Source: Pseudovibrio sp. Tun.PSC04-5.I4
GTDB lineage: Bacteria > Pseudomonadota > Alphaproteobacteria > Rhizobiales > Stappiaceae
Direction: 5' to 3'
Assembly: GCF_900104145.1 (NCBI RefSeq)
Contig: NZ_FNLB01000007.1
Coordinates: 62,001-126,000 of the forward strand
Length of the DNA stretch: 64,000 bases
In this document: positions 8,091 through 17,741 of the stretch, one piece after another
How the letters are laid out: every line of letters starts with the position of its first letter
Numbering within the stretch: position 1 is the first letter of the stretch
Notes under the pieces: generated by a model
The model's input: the letters and a program-made list of their open reading frames with translations, nothing else
Told to the model about the DNA's origin: nothing
Database searches by the model: none
Made by a program: the position numbers and the translations under genes

Positions 8091-9203
8091 CTATCTGTCC
8101 CGGCCTGTGGTCTTGCTCTTTTGTGTTGTTTTGTCTCGTTGCCCCTGACGTTTCAAACGCTCCTTCAGCTGCTTTGGTTGTCGTCTTGACCCAAGTCCCA
8201 TCAGGGACAGCATGGCCTCCTCTCCCTTGAGCATTTCAACGGCTGCATGGTTGAGTTGCACATGGGCGTTCAGGAAAGAGCGCCAGCTGTGTTTGCCCTT
8301 CTTCTTGCCCAGTTGCTTCTTGTAACTGCCCCACAACTCTGTGTTTTTGTGACGCTCTTTCAGCGGTCTGCGCTCATAACGATCTTTGCGCTTGGATGGA
8401 TCAAGCTCTTTGGTTGGGGCCTGATAGGGACCAAACTTGTCTTCCATGGATTTCTTTGAAAAGTCGCGATGAACCGTGCTGGCTTTTTCCATGCGCGGCC
8501 CGTCCAGTTCCTTAAACACAAAGCCGTTGCCCCGCTTTTTGAGCTCAAGCGAATAGGCTGCAATGCCCTCATGGAATTCGGGCCACGTCTTGGAAGTCTG
8601 CCTGATCTTCAACAGCTCGTCCTTGTAATCCTTCACATAGGTGGAGAAGGACACCTCATACGTGTTGGCCTCATAGTCCCGCGCTTTGGGGTTTGCTTTG
8701 TCCAGCGCTTCGCCCTTGGCATTGGTCCGGGTCAGTCCGTATTTCAGCTCCATCTCAAGCCGGGTTTTCTCCAGCGCATCAAAATCATAATAAGGCGTAT
8801 GAACTTTGTAGGTTTCCGGGTGGATCCGGTTGATCGCCACGTGCATGTGGTAATTGTCCGTGTTGGTATGGGTGCCGATAATGCGTTCATGCTCTTCAAA
8901 CCCAAGCGCCTTGGCAAAGGACTTTTCAATGTCCCTCAATACCTCCAGCTCGGGCACTTCCCCTTCAGCAAACGAGATCACCAGATGATAGGAGCGGTCG
9001 CCCTTCACGCGGGTGTTGTGCCCTTGCGTGTTTTCAATCTCGACAATGGCAAGGTCCAGATCTTCCTTGGTGCTTGCCAGCTCACAATTTTCAATCCAAA
9101 GATCCCCTAGCTTTTCATTGTCTTCGCGCGCGCCTGCCACATAACGCGCCAGAGCCTTGAATGAATTTGCGCCGGACTTGCGGCCTACCTTGTGTGCAAT
9201 CAT
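8091..9203 (-). CDS. traI: TraI-like MOBP relaxase
   Basis: 370 residues starting MIAHKVGRKSGANSF. The relaxase domain fills residues 1-170. It includes SYHLVISFAEGE and the metal-binding three-histidine motif in HTNTDNYHMHVAINRIHPET (near residues 111-130). The C-terminal half is basic and Lys-rich. MOBP relaxases cleave oriT, stay covalently bound to the 5' end of the T-strand through an N-terminal tyrosine and pilot it to the recipient. No obvious N-terminal Tyr lies before residue 26 (RYVAG), which is the likely nucleophile. It lies 3 bp from the traJ-like gene. It is shorter than RP4 TraI because the primase is a separate gene here. Confidence 0.85.
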   Translation of the reverse strand: MIAHKVGRKSGANSFKALARYVAGAREDNEKLGDLWIENCELASTKEDLDLAIVEIENTQGHNTRVKGDRSYHLVISFAEGEVPELEVLRDIEKSFAKALGFEEHERIIGTHTNTDNYHMHVAINRIHPETYKVHTPYYDFDALEKTRLEMELKYGLTRTNAKGEALDKANPKARDYEANTYEVSFSTYVKDYKDELLKIRQTSKTWPEFHEGIAAYSLELKKRGNGFVFKELDGPRMEKASTVHRDFSKKSMEDKFGPYQAPTKELDPSKRKDRYERRPLKERHKNTELWGSYKKQLGKKKGKHSWRSFLNAHVQLNHAAVEMLKGEEAMLSLMGLGSRRQPKQLKERLKRQGQRDKTTQKSKTTGRDR

Positions 9204-9206
9204 GGG

Positions 9207-9569
9207 TCAGAGCGCTCGTACTTTTGCTTTCAAAGCGGCCTGCGTATCGCGAATATCCCGCAGCAGCTTTTCCATCTCCTCATGATTGGCTTTTGTCGCA
9301 GCATCAGCCAACCCGGAGTTCAACAGGTTCCCAAGCCGCGCCTGGTCGTGATTGATCTTTTTCAGCTCATCAATGGCGGTCATTTTTGAGGGATCTGGAT
9401 GAGAGACGTTTTCATAAACGTAGGCCACGTAGTGGCCGTATCTCCACTTCATTTTGTCGGCTCGCTCCTTGATATCTGCAATCACAGACTTCGGCAGGTA
9501 GATGTTAAACGCAGCCGTGCTCTCTCTGTTTCCTCTGCCGATCTCAATTTTTTTCTTGCCAGTCTTCAT
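9207..9569 (-). CDS. TraJ/MobC-like relaxosome accessory protein
   Basis: 120 residues. The basic N-terminus is followed by STAAFNIYLPKSVIADIKERADKMKWRYGHYVAY split over a beta-strand plus helix, the layout of ribbon-helix-helix relaxosome proteins. The C-terminal half is a coiled coil. These proteins bind oriT and position the relaxase. The start overlaps the stop of the primase gene (9569) and the stop is 3 bp before traI, which supports a relaxosome role. Confidence 0.65.
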   Translation of the reverse strand: MKTGKKKIEIGRGNRESTAAFNIYLPKSVIADIKERADKMKWRYGHYVAYVYENVSHPDPSKMTAIDELKKINHDQARLGNLLNSGLADAATKANHEEMEKLLRDIRDTQAALKAKVRAL

Positions 9570-11215
9570 TACGCCATCTCCATTTCTTGTTCTTTTTTTG
9601 GAGATTTTGTCGCCTCATTTTGAAGCTCACGCTCATTGTTTTTGCTCAGCGCCGCCCGCGCCTGTGTGATGAACTGGTAAGTTGTCTTGTCCTGGCCGCG
9701 CTCCTGACACAGATCATTCCAGTCCGTCAGACCTTTGGTTTTTTCAGCTTTGGTAAAGGGAGGGGCAACCACATAGCCGCCAACAGCTCTTGCTGCTTCA
9801 ACCGCCTTTTCCATCCCCTTGTTGGGCAAAGGGGTTTCTCGCTTCGGCAAGTGATGATCATCATCAGCTGCAAACAGCATGGTCACATCAGGGAATTTCT
9901 CACGCATGGCCTTGGCAACCTTGACCAGATTGTCACCATCGAAGGTCACAATGATTGGCTTACCCACCAACTTGTGAACCGACCCGCCGGTCGCATAGCC
10001 CTCTGTGAAGACAAGCGTGTCTTCCTTTGTGGGCTCGCGCTCGTCATTGAGGTAGCGCTTTGGGTCAATTGCATGGAACAGGCCTTCTTTGCGGCCATGT
10101 TTGAGGTAATGTTTTTCCTCGCCCACAAACTGCAGGGAATGGATCTTGAAATCTGTATCGCGCAGCGGCACGACCATGCGGCCGTCTTTGTCGAGTTTGA
10201 CCCCATAGCCAAGGACGTTTTTTCGTTTCAAGTACTCGCAGTTTGACGGCTTGGCCCAGTCTTTCAGATTGGCCCAGATCCCATAGGCTCTTTTCGCGGT
10301 GGCCTGCTGTTCTTGTTTCAGCTCTTCAGCCCGCTCTTTTTTGGCCTGTTGTCCAGCTTCAATCGCGCGGGTGATCTCATCCTTGGAAAGCTGCTGTCCG
10401 GTAAAAACCCACTTATCCTGCTCGCCTTTAAAATTGTTGAGCATCCCGTTTGGAACGCCGCCCTCAAGGAAACCGCGATAGGAGGCGTTCTTTTCCCTCT
10501 CTCCAACAATAGCAATACGGTGCCATTTACCGTCCATGGTTGCCAAACCCTTCAGGTCCATCCCCCTGGCCTTGACCCAATCGCTGAATTCCTGCTGCGG
10601 CTCCCGGCTCTGCTCTGCTTTGGGGGCTTTACCTTCCACCGACCATTTTCTGGTGGCCTGCACGACTTTAGCGCTCGGGGCAAACCAGCTCTTGGTTTTG
10701 CGGTCCCACTTGGCTCCAAGCTCTTTGGCCTGATCTCGCTCAGCGTAAGGAACGGCCAGATAGGTGCGTTCACGGCTTTTTCTGCGTGCCGCCTTATCAT
10801 AAACGAGAGTATCACCCTTAGACAGACCAACACCTACTGCCACTTCGCTCTGCTGTTCAACGAGATTGAAGCTGACAGAATGGCGCTCCATCACCGCTGG
10901 GTTGTCTCCCTTGCTGTACTCAACAAGAGCATCTTCTTTTGCGTTGTAGTAGAGCTTGTCTCCAGCATTAACGAACCAGCTTTTATCAATGGAACGAGAC
11001 CGGTAGTCCTTAGCATCCGGCGCGCTATAATGCGCCCAGACCTGCTCATCATCGGGATGTGCATCAATGGAAACGCTGTGGCCTGGCTTCTGGGGGATAT
11101 CAAAGTCTACGAAAAACTCCCGATTATCACTGATAGGGTCACTGAAAATGCCTGAGGTCGGCAAGGGTGCTTCTTTTGTAGGCTGCACCTCATGTTTATT
11201 TTCTAAGTTTTGCAT
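9569..11215 (-). CDS. traC: TraC-type conjugative DNA primase (DUF5710 plus Toprim)
   Basis: 548 residues. Residues about 147-175 (RTYLAVPYAERDQAKELGAKW...SWFAP) match the DUF5710 module found in plasmid TraC/LtrC proteins. Residues 330-520 form a Toprim-like primase core with LVFTEGYATGGSVHKL, IIVTFDGDNL and LFAADDDHH, the acidic metal-binding motifs. Plasmid primases are carried into recipients and prime the second strand on the T-strand. The gene lies between virD4 and the relaxosome genes, with the RBS CGGGAG before the ATG. Confidence 0.8.
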   Translation of the reverse strand: MQNLENKHEVQPTKEAPLPTSGIFSDPISDNREFFVDFDIPQKPGHSVSIDAHPDDEQVWAHYSAPDAKDYRSRSIDKSWFVNAGDKLYYNAKEDALVEYSKGDNPAVMERHSVSFNLVEQQSEVAVGVGLSKGDTLVYDKAARRKSRERTYLAVPYAERDQAKELGAKWDRKTKSWFAPSAKVVQATRKWSVEGKAPKAEQSREPQQEFSDWVKARGMDLKGLATMDGKWHRIAIVGEREKNASYRGFLEGGVPNGMLNNFKGEQDKWVFTGQQLSKDEITRAIEAGQQAKKERAEELKQEQQATAKRAYGIWANLKDWAKPSNCEYLKRKNVLGYGVKLDKDGRMVVPLRDTDFKIHSLQFVGEEKHYLKHGRKEGLFHAIDPKRYLNDEREPTKEDTLVFTEGYATGGSVHKLVGKPIIVTFDGDNLVKVAKAMREKFPDVTMLFAADDDHHLPKRETPLPNKGMEKAVEAARAVGGYVVAPPFTKAEKTKGLTDWNDLCQERGQDKTTYQFITQARAALSKNNERELQNEATKSPKKEQEMEMA

Positions 11216-11260
11216 GGCAGGATCTCCCGGTTTTAAATGGCGAAGAAATGGAAAATAAAA

Positions 11261-13261
11261 TCATGATCCGGTCTGAGAGACTGCGCTGCCGCTTGCTTTC
11301 AAGAGCCGATCAAAAATGGGATCGCTTACAGATGGTCCTTGAGATTCAACGCCATCGTTCACTTGATCATTTTCAGGTTTTGCAGACACATTCTGGGCGG
11401 GTGTACTGTGCTTGGGAGGCTTTGACCCAATGGCCCGCGCAGCACCCACCGGCGCACCATTCTTGATGTTTCCAGAAGGCTTGAACTTAGAGCGTGCATT
11501 CAGCTCCTCATCCTGGAAATACAAGTATTGCTGGCCGTAGATTGTCGGCTCGCCTGCAGCAAAAATCAGCATCTTGCCGGGGCCTGTAACTTTATCGTTG
11601 GCATCAGTTTCAAGTTTTGGCAGCAGCATGCATTCGTCTGGTGTCATCAACGGCCGTGCCACTTCAGAAATACTCTCTGATACAGTGGAAGAGGCACGAT
11701 CAAGGTTTTTGGAAACTGAACGTTTGCGCTGCACGACCGTTGTTTTGCCCGCCATGTCAGAAAGAACCTTGGCGGTTTCAATCTTGTTGGGGGCGTAGGC
11801 AATGCGAATATGGCAGTTGGAAATAATGCTTTCTTCGCGGGTGTACGCACTTTGAAGCTGGGTAATATCCTGCGCGATCAGGAAGGCCTTGAGACCGTAA
11901 CCAGCCATGAAGGCCAGCGAGCTTTCGAAGATATCCAGCTTGCCAAGCTGGGGGAACTCATCGAGCATCAAAAGCATACGGTGCTTGTAAAGGGTCTCGC
12001 CTTCAACATGCGACATTTTGGAAGTCAGACGGGTGAGCATCTGGTTCAAGATGATGCGAATAAGCGCTTTCATGCGCCCAATCTCGGCAGGTGACAGGAC
12101 CAGATAAACGTTGGTCGGCTGGTCTGCATTCATCAGATCATCAATGGTAAAATCACAAGCAGAGGTGTTCCGGGCAATGATGGGATCTGCAAAAATGGCA
12201 AGCTGTGCCGTGGCCGTTGACGACACACCGGAACGCTCATTGCTAGAGCGTTTACGCATCCGTGATGCCCCGCGTCGCACTTCTGTGTTCGCGCCCTTAT
12301 TGTTGTGCTCATAACTTTCCATGTCGAGCAGCAACTTTTCAAAACCGTCTTCGTCTTTTTTGCCTTTGGCTTTTACCAGCGCATCGAGCTTATCGGAGGC
12401 TTCACCGGCAGCTTCATCATCCCCCACTGAGAGGAAATGAAGCACATCGCCCAGACTGGCCGTGCGTTCTTCCTCATTGCGGATACGGTAAAGCACATGC
12501 AAAATTGCGGTCGACAGCCACGAGAACCCTTCTTGTTCCCAAAAGTCTTTAAGACCCTTGCCCGAGGTATCCACAATCATCTTGGCAACGTTCATGCAAT
12601 CACCAACCTGAAAGTCGGTGTCGATACGGACCTCACCTAGTGGGTTGTAACGAGCTGATCCCTCCATTGCAGTCGGTTCGAAATAAAACACGTTCTGGCC
12701 TTGCGAGGCACGCCAGCCGGACGTTTTGGCGTAGTTCTCGCCCTTAATATCAAGCACGATGGTGCTGCCCGGCCAGGTCAGAAGTGTTGGCACCACCACA
12801 CCCACACCCTTACCGGACCGGGTAGGAGCAAAGGCAAACACATGCTCTGGCCCGTTATGGCGCAACACCGATGTAGAGCCGTTTTTCTCCTCAAACCCAC
12901 CAACGACAACGCCCTTGTCGCGTAGCAGGCCCATTTTCTCGACCTCCTTACGTTTGGCAAACCGAGCCGTGCCGTGCAAAGATTCTGAATCACGACCTCC
13001 AGACACGGTGGAGCTGGTGGCCTTTTCCATGACGATCCGGCCAGCGATCATGACTAAAATCATGGCAACAAACCCACCACCAAACGGGATCAGGATGGTG
13101 TTTGGGAGTTCATTGGTCTGTTTGTAATACGCATAAAGCCATTTCCACCACTCCATGTTGGTGGGGTCAAATTCCAGCGTGTAATACCAACCGGCAAGCG
13201 TGACGGCTATAAAGGCAAAAATGGAAATCAGCGCGACAATTCGAGGAAAGATATGCATCAC
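11261..13261 (-). CDS. virD4: VirD4/TraG type IV coupling protein
   Basis: 666 residues. Two membrane helices lie within residues 1-80, the second near FVAMILVMIAGRIV. The Walker A motif FAPTRSGKGVGVVVP is near residue 144 and Walker B LLMLDEFPQLG near 415. VirD4 is the inner-membrane ATPase that docks the relaxosome to the secretion channel. The start overlaps the virB11 stop (13258-13261). The last 70 residues are a polar tail, which often binds substrate. Confidence 0.93.
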   Translation of the reverse strand: MMHIFPRIVALISIFAFIAVTLAGWYYTLEFDPTNMEWWKWLYAYYKQTNELPNTILIPFGGGFVAMILVMIAGRIVMEKATSSTVSGGRDSESLHGTARFAKRKEVEKMGLLRDKGVVVGGFEEKNGSTSVLRHNGPEHVFAFAPTRSGKGVGVVVPTLLTWPGSTIVLDIKGENYAKTSGWRASQGQNVFYFEPTAMEGSARYNPLGEVRIDTDFQVGDCMNVAKMIVDTSGKGLKDFWEQEGFSWLSTAILHVLYRIRNEEERTASLGDVLHFLSVGDDEAAGEASDKLDALVKAKGKKDEDGFEKLLLDMESYEHNNKGANTEVRRGASRMRKRSSNERSGVSSTATAQLAIFADPIIARNTSACDFTIDDLMNADQPTNVYLVLSPAEIGRMKALIRIILNQMLTRLTSKMSHVEGETLYKHRMLLMLDEFPQLGKLDIFESSLAFMAGYGLKAFLIAQDITQLQSAYTREESIISNCHIRIAYAPNKIETAKVLSDMAGKTTVVQRKRSVSKNLDRASSTVSESISEVARPLMTPDECMLLPKLETDANDKVTGPGKMLIFAAGEPTIYGQQYLYFQDEELNARSKFKPSGNIKNGAPVGAARAIGSKPPKHSTPAQNVSAKPENDQVNDGVESQGPSVSDPIFDRLLKASGSAVSQTGS

Positions 13262-14193
13262 TGAAGTTTCCCGTCTTTGAGGATGAAGCGGTCGTTTTTG
13301 ACCTCATAAATGTCGGTGATATGGCGCACACCGCGCTCAAAGCGGGTGATGTGAAAAATCACATCCACCAGCGAATTGAAGTAGCCGCGTATGGGGGTTG
13401 TTACCCCGCCAGACATATCGATATTGGACTGAAACCGGTCCACGACCTTCTGGGCGCTATCGGCATGAATGGTGCACATCCAGCCCTTTGCCCCGGTGTT
13501 GAGCACGTTCAAAGCTGAGTAGGCATTTTGAACGGAGATTTCGGAGAAGATGATGCGGTCTGGTGAGATACGCATCTTGTGATCGAACAGCTGAGGCCAT
13601 GTTTGCAGGCCAGCTCCTTGCGAGGAATCACGTGCTGCAAACAGGGCTGATCCATTCCAGAAGCGCTCAATCTCAAGCTCTGGCGTATCCTCACAAGAAA
13701 CCACACGCTCATGGGCGGGCAGCATACCAAGCAGTTTGTTCAAAAGGGTGGTTTTGCCTGTGTTGGTGGAGCCGGATATCGCGATATTCCAGCGCTTGCT
13801 CATGGCCTCACTGATGTAATCGATCATCTTTTGGCGAAGCCCCATGTCCTCGAATTTGACCTCATAGGGATGCTTGCAGCGCACTGCCATGGACAGGCCG
13901 GTGCGCGTGCTTGGTCCAACCAGACACTCAAAGCGGTGGCGTTCAGGTAATGTCACAGAAAGCTTGGGATGTTTGTCTTCGGAAAACTTCAATCCGTTGT
14001 AGTTGGCAAGCGCCTGACACATCCGCCGGATCTGATTGAACCCAATACCTGGCGCATCAAGCTCCAACAAATCAGCTTTGCGATGCTCCAGTACAAGCTT
14101 GTCAGGCCGCATCTGGCGCAGCTCCACCACGTCAGGATCACAGTAGATTTGTGATAAAGGTTCCATAAGCTTCATTATGAGTACATTAGACAT
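13258..14193 (-). CDS. virB11: VirB11 secretion ATPase
   Basis: 311 residues. The N-terminal domain precedes an ATPase core with Walker A GSTNTGKTTLLNKLLG (near residue 145), an Asp box around CEDTPELEI, and the His box region FSEISVQNAYSALNVLNTGAKGWMCTIHADS. VirB11 hexamers power pilus assembly and substrate transfer. The stop overlaps the virD4 start. The usual VirB10-VirB11 adjacency is broken by the 755-residue gene upstream, and a 122-bp gap precedes this gene. Confidence 0.92.
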   Translation of the reverse strand: MSNVLIMKLMEPLSQIYCDPDVVELRQMRPDKLVLEHRKADLLELDAPGIGFNQIRRMCQALANYNGLKFSEDKHPKLSVTLPERHRFECLVGPSTRTGLSMAVRCKHPYEVKFEDMGLRQKMIDYISEAMSKRWNIAISGSTNTGKTTLLNKLLGMLPAHERVVSCEDTPELEIERFWNGSALFAARDSSQGAGLQTWPQLFDHKMRISPDRIIFSEISVQNAYSALNVLNTGAKGWMCTIHADSAQKVVDRFQSNIDMSGGVTTPIRGYFNSLVDVIFHITRFERGVRHITDIYEVKNDRFILKDGKLQ

Positions 14194-14315
14194 AGCTTAC
14201 CCGTTTGCTCAGACGGGGTACGGTCTGAACACCTATCAACTGTTTGATTTGTCGTTATTTTACGAATTCACGAAGCACTGACGCAGCTCCCCGCGCCAGC
14301 TTTTGTCAAATATAT

Positions 14316-16583
14316 TCAACAACCAAAGTATGAATTCATCACCGATTTAGAAGTTTGTTTCGCTTTTTTATCCAGACTAACCCATTCTGTGTAAGTAACT
14401 GTCTTGTTGGGATTTGTAATAATCATCCGCTGTACTATCTCAGTTCTATTTAGAACTGTGATGATCGCTTTTTCGCAATAAGTATTTCTATTGGCGTGCT
14501 TTACGCTCGCAGCGGCATATGGACCATTTTCATGGTATGAATCGTACCCATCTCCTCCTGGATAATTAATGACCTTCCCATTCGCATCTTCCACGGATGA
14601 TCGTGCCGTATTATCGTTACGTGTAACGAGCGCCTCGTACCATCGCTCAATGGTTTCCGTTTCACGGACACATTGATCACCTTCATCAATCGGCGTGCCT
14701 GCACCGATTGCAACGGCATGACGTGTTCCATCCGGGCGCTCAAAGACTTTACTACGTTTTGTCGGAATAAATGCGTTGCAGCCCTCATAGTAACGTCCTG
14801 CAAGATCCTGAGTTTCTTCAATGTCTTCCTCACTGTAGGCTACCTCCGGGGCACCGGGCAAAAGCATATTGGTGGCAATCGGATAGGTCTGCCCAGACAC
14901 ATTGATAGTGACGCTCGACAAAGGCTGCGCCTTCAGCTCCTCATCATTGTACTTCCATGAGGACACATCCACATTGTGAACGTAGCTTGTGCCGCCCTGC
15001 TGGCAGGCACTTACATAGACCCGGCTTGGGTTTTCATAGTAAAACCGCTCAAGTCCGTACGAGACACCCGCTGTGATATCGTGATTAAACTCTGCTGGAT
15101 TGAGACACCCCTCACTCGTGGATTTGATATCAATGGACGCGGATGAATCTGGTGTACATTGATCAATGTACTGCGATGAACCATTGACGGTGATTTGCGT
15201 CCGGTATTGCGGGATTGCCCTGCGCCCACTCAGATCCACCATGATCTGGCACACTTCAACGCCGTTCTGCTTAAACACCTGCTCATGCGGATAAGTGTTT
15301 TCTGTCGTGCTGCACGGCGAGGCCTGGAAGTACTGACCCTCCCGCTCATAAGTCCACATAGCCATTTCAGTTGAAAGGGAATTTGCAAAATCATGACGGA
15401 TGGAACACCCGTCTGCGACCTGGCTCATCGGAATAGGATCAGCCTCAGCTGAGCGCTCACAAGTACGTACGATCTGAAGATTGTTGTTACCGTCCGTGTA
15501 AACCAGTGACGTTTCAACGTAGGCTTCCCCTTTATCCAGATCGATATCTAGCGGGCAGCTGTCTTGTTCGGAAATTGAGAACGTGGTTTCAGGATCTGGC
15601 TGACATTCGGATAGCTGGATGCGTTCCACTTTGTCATTGATGTAGTACTCAACAAATTGAGGTTTGGCGATTTTTGCACTCAGATCTATCTTGTCGTCGC
15701 AAGAAGCCGAGCTGTGCTGAATTGCAAAATTAACCCCGTTGTTGGAACAGGCGCTTTCTTCAACCACCACTCCCTTTTTGAGAGTTTGGGTTTTGGACTG
15801 CATCAGGATCAGATTCTGATTGCGGTCGATGACCGGCGTGCATCCTTCCCCTGTAAGACGAACCTCTTCGGGCACGTCTTCAGGTGCATCCTTGTCATCA
15901 ATCTCGCGACGTTCTGGAGTTTCATAGCCATTTGTCTCGGGCTTATCACCGCCCCCTGAAGGGCCTGATCCATTTCCAGATCCACCGTTTTCATCACGCT
16001 CGGCGTCCTCGGTCTTCTCTCGCTCGCCTTCTTTATCTTTGTCTTTGTCCTCGCCTGCCTCTTCATCTGAATTGAGCTTCTTTAAAGCTGCAATCAGCTC
16101 TTCCTCATTTCCCGATACATCCAGCGTTTCTTCTGGATTAATGGCTTCATCATTGACATCAAACTGGGAAGAAAAATTCTCCGCATTGAGTTCAACAAAG
16201 CGTTCGCCTTTCGTCAGGCGTGTGAGCACAGCTTGCCCGATCTTCTTCCCATCATGCATGACATATTGGGAGAAACCCTCTGCGCTCACACCAGCTACAG
16301 ACACCTCGTTTTTGTTCACCGCAGTGGTGAACTCAGGTGCTTTTTTGATCCTTAAGGCAAGCTCAACGGCCTTACCTTCAAAGATTGGCGTTTTCTGCTT
16401 CACAGAAACGGCAAACAGTTTTTCTTTGAGCGCCGCGGTGGCCTGCGCCGCGCTCGTGTTCTGTTTGCCAGCTTGTGCAGCTTGCTGTGTGGGTGTTGGT
16501 GGCGGGGCTGTTTGGGAAAACCCTGCTGCTGTACTTGTCAGCAACATGGCCCCAACCACACTAAGTCTTAAAATATTCCGCAT
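14316..16583 (-). CDS. Large secreted cysteine-rich protein of the T4SS locus, function unknown
   Basis: 755 residues with a signal peptide (MRNILRLSVVGAMLLTSTAAG...SQT). Next come an Ala/Gln-rich stretch and a domain up to about residue 160. An extremely acidic and Gly-rich linker follows (DEEAGEDKDKDKEGEREKTE and on, about 165-230), then a long Cys-rich region. I count 16 cysteines, all after residue 240. They sit in loose repeats of a Cys, an Asp-Leu/Ile-rich strand, a Tyr/Phe strand and a closing Cys. Examples are SCDDKIDLSAKI, SCPLDIDLDKG, VCQIMVDLSGRR and GCLNPAEFNHDI. An even Cys count and a secreted location suggest disulphides. The gene sits between virB10 and virB11. It could be an adhesin, a pilus tip or a channel accessory; I do not recognise the family. 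Confidence 0.85.
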   Translation of the reverse strand: MRNILRLSVVGAMLLTSTAAGFSQTAPPPTPTQQAAQAGKQNTSAAQATAALKEKLFAVSVKQKTPIFEGKAVELALRIKKAPEFTTAVNKNEVSVAGVSAEGFSQYVMHDGKKIGQAVLTRLTKGERFVELNAENFSSQFDVNDEAINPEETLDVSGNEEELIAALKKLNSDEEAGEDKDKDKEGEREKTEDAERDENGGSGNGSGPSGGGDKPETNGYETPERREIDDKDAPEDVPEEVRLTGEGCTPVIDRNQNLILMQSKTQTLKKGVVVEESACSNNGVNFAIQHSSASCDDKIDLSAKIAKPQFVEYYINDKVERIQLSECQPDPETTFSISEQDSCPLDIDLDKGEAYVETSLVYTDGNNNLQIVRTCERSAEADPIPMSQVADGCSIRHDFANSLSTEMAMWTYEREGQYFQASPCSTTENTYPHEQVFKQNGVEVCQIMVDLSGRRAIPQYRTQITVNGSSQYIDQCTPDSSASIDIKSTSEGCLNPAEFNHDITAGVSYGLERFYYENPSRVYVSACQQGGTSYVHNVDVSSWKYNDEELKAQPLSSVTINVSGQTYPIATNMLLPGAPEVAYSEEDIEETQDLAGRYYEGCNAFIPTKRSKVFERPDGTRHAVAIGAGTPIDEGDQCVRETETIERWYEALVTRNDNTARSSVEDANGKVINYPGGDGYDSYHENGPYAAASVKHANRNTYCEKAIITVLNRTEIVQRMIITNPNKTVTYTEWVSLDKKAKQTSKSVMNSYFGC

Positions 16584-16597
16584 CTAAAAAACCCTTA

Positions 16598-17740
16598 TTA
16601 CTGCTGGGTAGGTGGTGCCAGGTACCAGTCGTTTTCAGGTCTGATCTGAACTCTGGTGCCCTGGGATATTCGGATGACAGGGCGCAAATTCACCGTGTCC
16701 TCCAAAAATTTAGCCGACAGTTCGCCCACATTTTCTGAAATGCCCGAAAGCGCAGAAGAGACTGTGTCGGAATTCTTTGAACCATAGGAAGAGGAAAGCG
16801 TGACTGCCGATTCAACAGCAGCACCAATGGCAACGGTGGTAATGGCCGTGCCATATTTTTCCCACCACCGGTTATCGACATGCCCGGACATGCCGCCATA
16901 CCCTTGTGCATCGCCCACTTTGGACTTGAGCTGATAGATCTCGGCGCGGCTTTCAGCCAGCAAGATACGCTCGCACGTAAAACTAATCCGGGTCTGACCA
17001 ACCTTCTTGGCGCTCTCATAACGACAGATCATCCGGCTGCCCTTTGGAACTAAAATATTGGAGCCGTGATACCCGAACACGTCCCGGCTCACCTGAATGA
17101 CAACCGAACCTTCATCAGCAAGCTGGCTGTTAATGCCGGTTTCCATGATGCCGGTGATGTAGCGATCGGCAGCAACAATCCGGCTGTTATCAACGGCACT
17201 GGTAGAGATGCGCCCCGACGCCCGGTAGGTGCTGTTTTCTGGATCAATTCCCTCTGGCGCTTTGAGGGACCCAGCAACATCAGCCCCGGCTGAAGCCACA
17301 TTCATGCCCGCTGTCTTTGCAAGACCACCAGCAAGACCTGGAACATTGGCACCAGCCCCATTGGCTTTAACACCGCCCGCACCTATGAACCCTTGCGAGC
17401 CAAACCGTGCAGCACGAGCAGCCTGTAACTCCAGCTCGAACGGGTCAGGATCTTTCAGGTCTTGCGGTTCGGCAATCCTCTCAATCGTCACATATTTATT
17501 TTTGATAATCGTCCTTGGTGGTGCGTCCCTACTGACTTCTTTTTCTATAATGAGCGGCGGAGCCATAATGATGCGTGGCAGCAGTGGCGCAGGAGGTGCA
17601 ACCGGTTTAGGTGCCGGGGGACGTTTGTACTCAAACACCTCAGGATCAGTTGGTGGCAACCCGCGCGATTGCGCAGGCACAGCTTCACAAGCCCCGCCAA
17701 AGCTGATCGACATTGCAAGAAAAAACTCACATACACTCAT
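16598..17740 (-). CDS. virB10: VirB10/TrbI core-complex protein, lacking the usual cytoplasmic N-terminus
   Basis: 380 residues from the ATG at 17740, which has GGGGAG seven bases upstream inside the virB9 end. A proline-rich segment (about residues 25-70) leads to the TrbI domain: SRIVAADRYITGIMETGINS, VQVSRDVFGYHGSNILVPKGSRM, the antenna helix region YGTAITTVAIGAAVESAV and the ending LRPVIRISQGTRVQIRPEND. VirB10 normally spans from the cytoplasm to the outer membrane. Here the protein begins directly with a short hydrophobic segment (FFLAMSISFGGACEA) that looks like a signal peptide, perhaps with a lipobox-like Cys, and has no cytoplasmic region. Confidence 0.9.
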   Translation of the reverse strand: MSVCEFFLAMSISFGGACEAVPAQSRGLPPTDPEVFEYKRPPAPKPVAPPAPLLPRIIMAPPLIIEKEVSRDAPPRTIIKNKYVTIERIAEPQDLKDPDPFELELQAARAARFGSQGFIGAGGVKANGAGANVPGLAGGLAKTAGMNVASAGADVAGSLKAPEGIDPENSTYRASGRISTSAVDNSRIVAADRYITGIMETGINSQLADEGSVVIQVSRDVFGYHGSNILVPKGSRMICRYESAKKVGQTRISFTCERILLAESRAEIYQLKSKVGDAQGYGGMSGHVDNRWWEKYGTAITTVAIGAAVESAVTLSSSYGSKNSDTVSSALSGISENVGELSAKFLEDTVNLRPVIRISQGTRVQIRPENDWYLAPPTQQ

Positions 17741-17741
17741 G

